This document shows, piece after piece, positions 50,020 to 62,000 of a stretch of DNA of 64,000 bases. This DNA is from Branchiostoma lanceolatum (lineage: Eukaryota; Chordata; Leptocardii; Amphioxiformes; Branchiostomatidae), in assembly GCF_035083965.1 (NCBI RefSeq), contig NC_089738.1:5107398-5171397 (forward strand), in the 5' to 3' direction. How positions within the stretch are numbered: the stretch's first letter is position 1; each line of letters starts with the position of its first letter. The translations under genes and the position numbers were made by a program. The notes under the pieces are model-generated. The model saw nothing but the letters and a program-made list of their open reading frames with translations, did not search any database and had not been told where the DNA came from.

Positions 50020-53000
50020 GCACACACAGACACAGAAAGACAGAGACACAGAGATAGAGACACAGAGAGAGTTTAATTGATTCATGTTCCAAGACTCCCA
50101 AATATCTTTTTCGATTTGAAAGAATCAAATTTGTAACACCAGAAAGAATCAAATTTGTAAGCTCTTTACGGCTAACATCTACAGAACATAATTCCACCAG
50201 GGTACAGAATTCCGCCACCCTGAAAAAGATACGTCCAAGCAGATCTCCAACCCAACGTCCATGAGTAAAATGAACTCCAGTGTAAATTGTATATCTAAAC
50301 TGGCATATTTGGGGGCTGCTGCACTAGAGATCTATCTGCCCCACAGTTTTTCAAAGTGGCAGATTTATGTAACCCATTGGACAAATTTTAACTAAACAAA
50401 ACAAATCTAAGGTACAGGTCCAGATCTGAACCTGTTCCTAAAATACTTGTTCAGAAAATGGTAGATTTTCAATATTAGGACAAAAGCATGTTCAAACTGG
50501 TAACAACATAATATCTAATTGTGCTAGGTATTATTTATAAAAACACAGATGAAAATTTGGCTATCCCGAGTCAGGCTTGACCTGATTAGTACCAGTACAC
50601 CAGGGTTCAGGTATTTTGGACCTGTACCTAATTGATTGTACCCGGTACTGTATCGATACAGTGTACCGGTACACAGCTCTACCGGTGGACTAATGTCAAT
50701 GGAGATACATGTAACATGGATAGCGTGAGAAACTGACCGTGTTTCTTGGAGAGACCAGTAGCAGACAGGAGATGGACACTTGTGACAGCCTGTGGGTAAC
50801 CGAGGAGTCCTGAGAAACAGGAGGCCGTGGGCTGGTCCTTACACAGCTCCCTATGTGGGAAGAATTATCTTAGTCTTGGCAGTACACATTGAATACAACA
50901 TTGCATATTCCGTATTGCCCAAGATTTTTGTCCTCGACCAAAAAACTGTAACAACACTGATTCCAATCTCCATGGACGGTATTTAAATTTTCGACAGTGC
51001 TGCAACCGGTGCACTCGAAATGCATTCAAATTTTTTTACGGATGCCTGCATGTGTGATAAAAGTGGAGCCCTGTGTGATAACGACAGTTTAATTGCCCAG
51101 TCTGAAACACCAGTATCAAACGTTTTTGCGGCACAGGTTTTGTAAATTCATTAGTACAGGTGTCATAGAATATAACAGATAATGACATCTTTTCTGCTAA
51201 CCACAACAAACAAGGGTCACTAGCAGGGTTGAAAAGACACAACATGATTGTCACAACTTAATACGTTTTTTTACCTGGCTTCATACAAAATATGATTTAT
51301 CTATGTCCTACTAATGAGATTTTAATCTTTTCAGATCTAGAAAGACATGTACATGAAAACAAGAAGTAGGACTCGTTTTACCTTTGATGGTGTTTGCAGT
51401 TACAAATTACAATCACTAGGGGGCATGACAGCAACACCTTTGTACTTACTTGAAGTTGTTGTCAAAAGAAGTAGGACTCGTTTAACCTTTGATATCTGCA
51501 GTTACAAATTACAATCACTAGGGGGCATGACAGCAACACCACCGTACTTACTTGAAGTTGTTGTCAAAAGAAGTAGGACTCATTTTACCTTTGATATCTG
51601 CAGTTATAAGTAACAATCACTAGGGGGCATGATAGCAACACCACTGTACTTACTTGCAGTTGTTGTCAGTGTCAGTGAAGATCCTCAGCATCATATCGCC
51701 CTCCTCGTTCTTGTCGAACGTAGTTGGGATGACGACGTAGCGGCCGCGGCGCAGCTCGGTGCGGACAAAGTTACTGCGAGTGTTGATGTAGACGGAGTCT
51801 GCAACTTTCTCCTTCATGGTGTGCAGACGGTACTTCCTGTTCAGTTCAACCTACAGAAGAATTTTATTTTAGGGTTCCATTTGAAAAAGAAACGTGTCTG
51901 AGAAGTTATTGCATATGGTATCTGGACTACATGGCAGAATTCTATTGCATAAATTGAGAATGTTTCATTGATAAATCATAAGAGCAATTCTAAAACCAGA
52001 GCACTTTGTGTCAGCCAGGTTTCAGTGGTCTTAAAAGTGATTTCAGAAAGTTAAAAGTCTGTCTTTCCAATCCCCCTTCTCAAAAGAACTGGCTGTGATC
52101 TTATGTGTTTATACCATGGATGTTTTTAAATGTAAACTTTCAAGTTATATAAAGGATAACTATAAGTCTTAGAGTGATACGTTAAATCCAACATGTTGAA
52201 TTACCCATTGACAAATATTAGTAACTATGTCTACTAGTTAAATTCTTTTGGTATCAAATTGTTTGTTTGTTTGCACGTATAGTTGTACTTTTGTTGTGTC
52301 AACAAAGATTGTGTCATCGAGTCAATCTTTTTTTCACAAACTTAGCTCAGCTACCTGATTGTGACAGTTGCCATACTTAAGCTTTAATACATATACCCGT
52401 GAATAGTTTCATCAGGTTGGTATAAGTCACTGAATAACAAAACTTGTTGTACACAACCTAGTCTTTTAATCAAACCAACATTTTGGTCTGTCACCCTCCT
52501 CAGGATAATTTTGACTGGTTCACATTGCACTGCAACTACATGACATTGGATACTATAGGTGCTGCTGCTTATCAATGTGATACATGTGAATGAAAAACAA
52601 AAATGGCCTGCGTGCTGATTTGAGCTTATCATGAATAAACAAAGGTTCAAACAAAAAATACAAAGAGAGTTGCCTACCCTGTAGACAGCAAAGCCGAGGG
52701 TCAGATTCCCCTGTTTCCCCTCCTTGCGGGACTGTCGTGTGTCGGGCTGGGACAGGGAGATCAGAACTGTGTCCTCATCCTTCTCCACATCAAACAGGAC
52801 CTGTGGGGAGGGGGGCACAAACACACACATCATAGATTAAAATTTAACTTAGACAGCCTCTTCTTCTTGCAAACATTACAGTACTATATACTACATGTTT
52901 GTATTATAATGATACTGACTTGAATTTGGAAATAAAAATGGTCATCGTAGCTTAGTTACTCAAAATAAAGTTGTACCTCTTCTTCACAGAAATTTTTACT

Positions 53001-56000
53001 CTTTTACAGGAATGTGTAGAAAAGGCCTACAATAGTCTGTTTCCTTTAATTATTACAGCAATATGTTATTTCCAAAACACAATCCAATTTTTATAATAGC
53101 ACAGAACATTTCTCTTATCACTAAATAATATTCTATCATTTGACAGTAATAAATTTATAGATTTTAATGAACGGTTGAACTACTTTGAGAACATACACAA
53201 CATTGACTAACTAAAAGAACAAATCATAAGGAAAATGTGTTTTTGTTACTGTTAAAAGCCATGCACTGTGCAGTTGTGACTTTTCTACAAAATTTAGTAA
53301 TTACAAAATAGTATTATAAAAGATCAGGTATTGATTTATAACGTTGGGTAACATAAATTCGGGATTTTTCCGATAATGGTTGACTGAAATCAATCTAGCA
53401 GAACAATAAACCATCCTTTTTTTCTATAATTCTGTCAGTATCATGCACTATCTTTGCACTAATCATATATATGGTAGATTTTGTCTCTAGTCGTGCTGAC
53501 ACCATAATATTTCAACTTGAAACTACCGTCCGCCGCACGCACAATGACGGTGCTGTCGGACAGGGGGGCACATTAATTCGGGAGAGAAGATTCGTCTTGA
53601 ATATCTTACCGCTAATCACATTTTATACAGCAGCTATTCGTTCCATCCTTGGCTTGAGGAGAGTGCTATGGATATAGACGTGTCCAAGTAAAAAAAATAC
53701 ACGAAAAAACGGCCGTACCGCACACATCAGGCCAGTTCGGGTACAACCCGTGTGTTGAGTCGGTAGAACTTCACTCAAAGTCGGCCCATCGTCATCATCG
53801 GGCAACGTGTAACGTTACATTATTCATGGGAAGTTAGCTGGATGCCGTAGCAATGGTAATACTACTATGTCCATGTGTTCCTTGTTGTGTTAGGAGCAAA
53901 CTTTGAGGAAAATATCTTCCTCAGTCCACTATCAAACGCAGCATTTAGACAAAAAAGTGTTCCTCACAAACCTTTGTCGTCTGCTTGACAACAGGATTCT
54001 GGTTAACAATATGGCGGCGGGAAAATACACGTGCCGTAGGTTGTAGCAACAGAGAGGAGTTTTGATGATTGATCACACTTAGAATCCAGTTGCAGGTTAG
54101 CAAAAGAGATTGTAATAAGTTGTAAATAAATGTGTTGAGCAGGAATTGGATGTGACATTTTTCTTATAAACCAGCCGACAACCATGTTGTTTAAGTCTCC
54201 CACGAAGTCCTCAGACTGTTCCAATAAGGGACGGAGAGTTTTTGACCTCGTCGCCTTATAATCCATGCTTATCGAAGCTTTTCAGACAGTGTTCTGAATA
54301 CGTAAGTCTGGCAGGTTTGCATTTCTAGCGGTATTACTTATGTTGCATCTAGCACGTATCCTTAAATACCCCGTTTTCGAAAAATCCCGAATTTAAGTAC
54401 CCCGCGAATTTAGGTTACCCAACGTTAGATGACCACTTTCTAAAACAATTTGTTTTCTTCCAAAAAAATTCAAGTTTCTTAATTCAAGGTGCATTTGACA
54501 ATGAAATTGATCGATATTTTTTTCTTTGTGCACTTTTTTTTTTTTAGTACAATCTCTAGAAAATGTGCAGTAGAAGCACCAGGCATGACACATCACAAAT
54601 ACAGAATAACATAATCATCTAGTATACTTAAACATACATGTGTACATAAACCATGATCATAACAATAACTCTACACTAAGACTGTACATGTGCACCTAAC
54701 TCTACAACATAACCCAGCACAATCCACCATGTTGCTCACCCCTGCATGTGACTTCACCTTGGTCTCCAACTTTCTTACTAAAAATAAAGACTTTTCTCAG
54801 TTGGCCGGTTAGTCCTGATATTTGTGCAGCTTAAAGGAGCCTAAAGCTATTTCAGCCCGTTGGAAGTTGGATTTTCAAATTCTAGTCCTTCTTATATTTA
54901 CAAATATATAAAAATCACTACATGCATTTAAGTTCGCATCGTTTTTATTTCACGCTAAGGGGAAAATGGAGTGTTCACGGTGGTTTGAAGTTCGCGGTAG
55001 TGCTATAGCCACATACTGCTACAGTATTGGACAAAAATGTTTGCGGTGGTTTTATGATCGCGGTAAGACGGTCGCCGTGAAAACAGCAAACATAAACCCA
55101 CCACAAATATTTCTGCATAATAATATAATACAGTATCCCATTGCATATCGACCTTCATGTAGCAAAAGTGTGATGTCGTTGTGTGGTGAGGACTCATTGA
55201 AAATATCTGATATTTTGGTGGTCCCAAAATATAAAGGACATCATACTAGACTGTTGGTATCTTACAGATTACCATATCCAGAATATTTCAGTTTTAACGT
55301 TATGAAATTGCTCTGGGCTCCTTTAACAAATAAAAGACGTAATATTTGCAGATTTGTGCAAAAGCCCCCAATATTCAACCTAAAACCGTAAAATAAGCCA
55401 TGCATGCCACCCCACATCCACATTTTATTGTTGATTAAAACCTTCTTGGTTTTCTGCGTGGTCTTTCTCGGCACAACGTCGAACACAAACTAGAAAGACA
55501 GACAGAGACTTCACAGGTCAGTTAAACAGACAAGACAGACATGGAGGGAAAATATATAATAGGTTAAAACATCAGCAGCTGGAAAATATGAGGGCAGCCA
55601 TTAGACAGTCACACACAGATTGAACACAAAACAATTTGACTTAAATGTATATAGCATTTATTTATACTCTATATTGAAATGAGAGAGAAACGAGAAAAAT
55701 CCTTCCACATTCATTTCAAATTAATTTTTTAGACCGCATGTATCACTTTAACAGCAAACTTTAAAAGGTATTCCAACTATTTCTAGTCCTATGCCTTGGA
55801 CACTTCAATGACAGTTTCTTGGGGCCAATATTTATTCATTACTTTACCTAAGACTTAAATGAGAGAAATTTCAGTTCAACTGAACAAACATACTGATTGT
55901 TAAGTAGCTTTTGTGCTTTCTTTATACATGTAGTATCAAAAAGCTACGCTGATGAAGGTTAGACATACAGGTAATAAAGATACGAAAAAAACAGTAACAA

Positions 56001-59000
56001 TCAACACGCAACTAGATTTTCTGGATTTCCCAAAATCATATCCAGTACTGCATGTTGCTTGAATAACTGTATTTTAGTGTAACTACTGGTCCGGGATAAC
56101 TATTCTTCAAGTTACTAGTACATTATTTTTGCTTCCTTTCTATAAAAGGTCCAAAACCAATCTCAATTCAAAGCAGGTTGTACAATGCAGTTCCAATAAG
56201 AAATATAAGAAGCTTGAATCAGACCTGTGGGTTCTGAAGGTAGGTGTCCCTGTTGTTCATACAGCCGCCGGCACGGTTATGGGCAGGGTCTCCGGGAGCG
56301 CTCCTCCAGCGGGAGAAGACGCGGGACTCCACCCACGTCTTGTGGATACTGAGGAGGGACGTGTTGATCAGGCGACAGATTCCCGCGTCCGAGAAATGGG
56401 TGATCCAGTCGTCAAAACTCATCCTGGGGAAGACAGCACAAAACGTATAACCACCGTTAACATGACTGTAAAACATGACTGTAAATGCAGAAATGTTCAC
56501 GGCGGTTTATATTTGTGTTTTTTGTGGTGAACTCTTTACCACGAACTTAAAACCACAGCGAAAAGCCATTCCATTGTGTGACTGTGTAAGTGCTACTATT
56601 GTTTCAAACGCGAAGTGTGAGTGAGTGAGTGAACTCAAAACCACCGTGGACACTCCATTTTCTTTCTACAATGAAATTAAATCTCCGCAGACATTTCTGC
56701 ATTAATTTTACAGTAGTCCACCAGATTACATAATTCCGCCATTTAAAAAAACAGAGGGTTTGAGAGAGCTCTAATGCGATAACCCCCAGGTATGCACAGT
56801 CCAGATACACAGGTCCAGGAGTGCATTAAACGGGGGGACGTTGGGTTGGAGATCTGTTTAGACCAATCTTTTCAGGGTGGCGTAATTATGTACCCTGGTG
56901 GAATAACTTAGTTTAAGTTAGTACTAGATATTACACATTGAAACACTTTGTATTTGCTCAATCCTTTATTTGTTGTTAAAACTGGCCAATAGTACAGCAT
57001 ACATTTTGTAAGCTCAGCAACCAACAGCTGTATACCAGCTTATAAAGAGTTGTAACAGATTTTTAAAATTGTTAAAATAAACAGAACAGAGAGAACACTG
57101 ACCAGAACTCGCCATCATCATCTTTAACCAGCCCCAGCTTTTCCTTCTCAGAACTGCTGACCTGCTGCCACTCAGGAGAACTGTTGGGGGGAACGCAAGA
57201 AAATTCTTATAACAACAGTACATAATATTCATTATCTTCAGTCACATTGTGTAATCTTCCAGTATGAATCATGTCTGGTTACACATTCTAATGAAGGTAA
57301 AAGGTAAAGGTAGCCTTTTTGAGGTCGTAGGGGCAGTTGTGCCATCACATTCCACCGCCTTTTACCTCCCAAACCAAAGTCAGGTACCCATTTACACCTG
57401 GGCAGAGAATGGTGACATGACAGGATTCAAACCCAGGACCTCTAGGTTCTGGGCCAAAACACCCTGCCGTTAGACCGCACGACCCCAGGCCAATAAATAA
57501 TTATAGTTTACCTCCAGTCAGCCTGGCATTCTGACACATGAACTCTGTCCTAAGACCTTTGACCCTACTCACTCATCACTCCATATGGTCCTCTCCACTC
57601 CTTCTGTGTACAATTACTCTAAATACTAACACTAGTACTGCTGTGTACTAAATCTGTGCACTAATACTCACACACGAACTCTGTCCTAAGACCTTTGAAC
57701 TCTGACCCTACTTACTCATCACTCCATAAGGTCCTCTCCACTCCTTCTGTGTATAATTACTATAAATACTAACACTGCTGTGTACTAAATCTGTGCAGTA
57801 TTACTGATACACGAACTCTGTCCTAAGATCTTTGAACTCTGACCCTACTTACTCATCACTCCATGGTCCCCTCCACTCCTTCTGACCCCAGGGGTTCCTC
57901 ATCCGGATCATGTAGATCTTCTCCTGATTACCCAGGAGCCCACTCAGCATGCCGGAGTCCCCGACCTTGACCTTCTTGACTGCTGTGACACTGTAGGCAT
58001 GACCTTTGACCAGGCCCATCTCTGTACTTGCCTCCATTTCATCTCTAGAGGTCACCTAGAGGATAAAATGCAAATAGCCTCGTGTATAACTGAATTTCAA
58101 GAATCAAATCACATTGTAAGGTCAAGCATGAAAATTTTCTACACAAAAAGTTTAAAATAAAATACACCTACATGTATTGAGTAAATACAACTAAATACAA
58201 ATGTCGTGTTCCTTTACACAGATGTAGCAACCAAGGGCTCGAAAGACTGGGTGCATGTGCACCTGTGTGCACCCAAAATTGGAGCCTTTGTACCTAATTT
58301 TTGACTGTGGGTGCACCAGTGCACCTATATTTTTGTAGGCTATAGCCATAGGGTACAGGTACAGTATAACTACTATAAAACAGTGACACTTAGTAATACA
58401 TATTACTAAGAACATGAAATTTAAGTATCAGAAAAAGTAATATAAAGTCGGTATGCCTAAACACCACAAACCACCGCAAACGACCACAAACGACCGCAAA
58501 CGGGTCTAATATGCAGTGTACATGGGCAGGGACCTTATGTCACGCACTGAATACATTGCATATGCAATAATGAATAAAAAATATGAAGCAAATTAAGTGT
58601 TTACCGGTTAAATCAAGTTATTCCGCTCATATCAAGATCGGAAGAATTTTTGGCGGCCATGTTGGATCGTCGGTGTTCGGGTTCTGCACTAGTGGAGAAC
58701 TCTTTGATACCTTTTCTCTAGCTTGACAGACGACGAGGCGATAATTATCGATAAAAAGTGGATATTGTTGGTAATAGATTATAGTACAATGTAATTGTAT
58801 CATTATAAAGTCATAAGACTTGTACACAGAGTGTTTTCAGCTTCAAATACAATTACGATCCGGCCAAAAATTCTTCCGATCTTGATATGAGCGGAATAAC
58901 TTGATTTAACTGGTTAACACTAAGATTTGCTTAGTATTTTATTATTATTTATACATATTTTCAACATATACAATGTATTCAGTGCGTGACATACGGTCCC

Positions 59001-62000
59001 TGCCCATGTACACTACATATTAGACCCGTTTGCGGTGGTTTGTGGTGGTTTGTGGTGTTTAGGCATACCCATATAAAGTTTGTTGTATATTGTTTGATGA
59101 TGAATTGTTTATATTTTTATTTCATGTTGTGTTGTGTTGTGCACACAAAATTTTTTCTGTGCACCTTAATTTTTAGGTTAGGTTCACTAGTGCACCTTTT
59201 CCCAAAAGCTAATTTCAAGCCCTGCAACCTGAAGGCATACTTACGTAGCAGTCTTGGAAAGTTTTAAAATCATCATGAAATATTGAAAAAGAAAACCTAC
59301 CCTGATACTACAGGTGAGAAGCGATCCTCTCTCGGCCGCCTTATGCATGACCTTGAAGAGTTTCTCCTTCTTCTCCTCGTCCTCCCGATACCCCCCCTTG
59401 TCCAGAGCGATGGGCTCCGCCACCCCCCCTGTGAAATCCACCAGGGCGTCCAGTGTGTTCCCACCCTGCAGGGCCTCATAACATCCAGCAAGCCTAGTGG
59501 AAATAAGTACATTCATATTATAAAATGTCATACATGAAATCTTTATTGACACAACAAGTACTGTGATTGTGAATTTTGCAAGGTCTTCTACAACTACACA
59601 TGGATCAAATAACATTTTGATGATACTACAATATCATAGAAACCACTTCATGTCTTAGTAAAAATTGTAGCTATATCATTCATATTCCGAAAACATTCCT
59701 GTCCACTCTTGAAGCTGACATATGAAATATATATCACGTATGCTAAAAGGTACAATATTAGGAGCATCTTCTGTCAGTAGATACATGTAGCTTTGAACAA
59801 TACAGTTAGATGTACATTTTTTAGGTTAGGTGTGACAGGTTGTTTAGTGTAAATATAATAAGACGCTACTGCGCTGCGTGCCTGCGAAGCTGGTGTGTTA
59901 CGCTATGTATATATGGATACAGAATTCAGATCAGGTGGCACATACCATTTTACCACCTAGTTTCATCAGTAACTTAGTTAAGGATTAATGTTGATCTCAT
60001 TGTTTGAATAATCAAACATCTCCCTATCATATTTTACAACTGTTACAGTAAGTTGTAAAAAATTAGAATGTCAGGGGCTGGGACAAAATACACAGTCAAA
60101 ATTAAATGTCTGCCTGCAACAAGGCTGTTTTAGAGAAATAAACAACAAACAATAAACAAACAATACTTACTTGGCATAAGCCTTCTCCAGCAGTGAGCTC
60201 CACAGCTCATTCTGGTCCTTAGACCTGTTGTAGACCAGCTGACCATTGATCGTTGGAAGAAGGTCATCGACAACGACCTCTGTCCAGGTTCCGAACCGCC
60301 AGAAACGGAAGCGGAAGATGCCCTGGTAATTCTCGGGATGTTCAGGGTCCCACTCTTGGTCCTTATAGTCGGGGATGACCTGAAATATGCATTTATTATT
60401 TTATCATATGTATCATTTATGGTGAAATGATGTCAATTCAATCACTGGTCATTTGGAAAACTGTATCCAACTTTTGAACATATAACATATATTACATTAA
60501 TTTTACAGTTGTCATTGTCATCTTTCTTTTGAAGCTACACGTCGTCTACATATTTATAACAGTAATTCTTGAAATTTTTGAGCTTGTTTAATTTGTGTTC
60601 CCAGTTTTTGCAGTGACCACTACATGTAAACTACTGGGAAAATGTTTGTTTCCATTACTGTACAGTATGTGACTTTATTTTTGTTAAAAGTGCAAATTTA
60701 AAGTTAACATTGTGAATACTCCATTGTTTACTTTCATTATTAATAATACCACAAATTAAAAGTGAATCAACCCAAAATTACAGATATTTACAGTACACTG
60801 TATGTAGCAATGTTTTATAGGCTTGTCATCTAATAACTGACCTCCTTCCAAAGATCTTTCTCTAGAGTGAGGCTGGCGACGGCAGCCACGAACCAGCAGT
60901 TTCCCAGCTGCCCCTGGTTCAGGTCATGTGCCGACACGCCCTCCACAAACAGGCGTGGGTTGTCGCAAAGCTCCTGCAAACATACCACATGTTACAACTT
61001 CTCACCAGCAACAATATACATTATTCACAATGATTGTTTTGTAAAACATAAAGATGTATGTGCATGTAACATTGCTCGTATTCTAATGCTAAATTCTATG
61101 TGCATGTATTACAATGACAAGACTTCCGACTTATGGTATTAATGCCAACTCATAGCCAATAAGTGCTGTATAACTAAAATCCGGGCCTACACTGGACTTG
61201 TACAAACGGTTACGTTACGTTCATTAGTAAAAAAAAACTCAGGACTTGCGAAAAAGAATGTCTCACTTATATTCTCCTTTTTGTTCTAAACTATCTAAAA
61301 CCTTCAACAGATCGTGAAGCTTGCACTGGAAAAAGACGAAAACATTTCCTGTTTTTGTGCTTAGGACTGAGCTTTTTGTGTTTGCTACTAACTGTATAAT
61401 AATTTTGCATGTATATTTTTCAAATTGTACAATGTATGTCAACTTTATGTCGACATAGAATCTTACATTTTGCCATGGGTTCAGGTCCGGACCTGAACAC
61501 CTGGACTTGAATCCGAACCTGAATAGCCAATACAAATCAGGTTCCAAAAGGCATGGGCAATACCCATCAAACCTTACTAGTAGTTGTTGCTGTGACGGTT
61601 TCTAGTTCATGCACTACTGTAGTTTAAAAGATAAGACTGATTTTTGTTTCAAGTACAATTTCCTAGTAGGAGGTTGATATAGGAAAACTAACTTCAGCCC
61701 TGATTTAACCAATGCCCGGAATGCAATCGTCTGCCAATCATCCCCTGACTTCAAGTGACATTAACAAGATCCCGGCTTTGTCTCTGTGCACATAAACATG
61801 ATATATGAGTCTGGCAGCCCTCGGTAATGAAATTGTATCCAGGATACAGACCAGACTGTACCCAAGTGGGACCAGGGTGTTCAGACTCCTACAAAATAAT
61901 TCAATCAACAACCCATTTGGAAAGCGGTCTTTGAAGCAATGAATACAATAAAAGGAACCAGCTATAAGAATTGTTTGCAAGATTTTGAACCTTCATCAAT

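Larger units (their letters stand above)
52801..56224 (-). other. 3.4-kb calpain intron filled with repeats
   Basis: It contains the 1,085-bp TA-flanked element, the nested R2/R3 pair and an R4 copy (55945-56068). The flanking exons (56225-56423 and 52678-52800) join in phase 0, with no missing calpain segment relative to human CAPN5. Confidence 0.7.
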
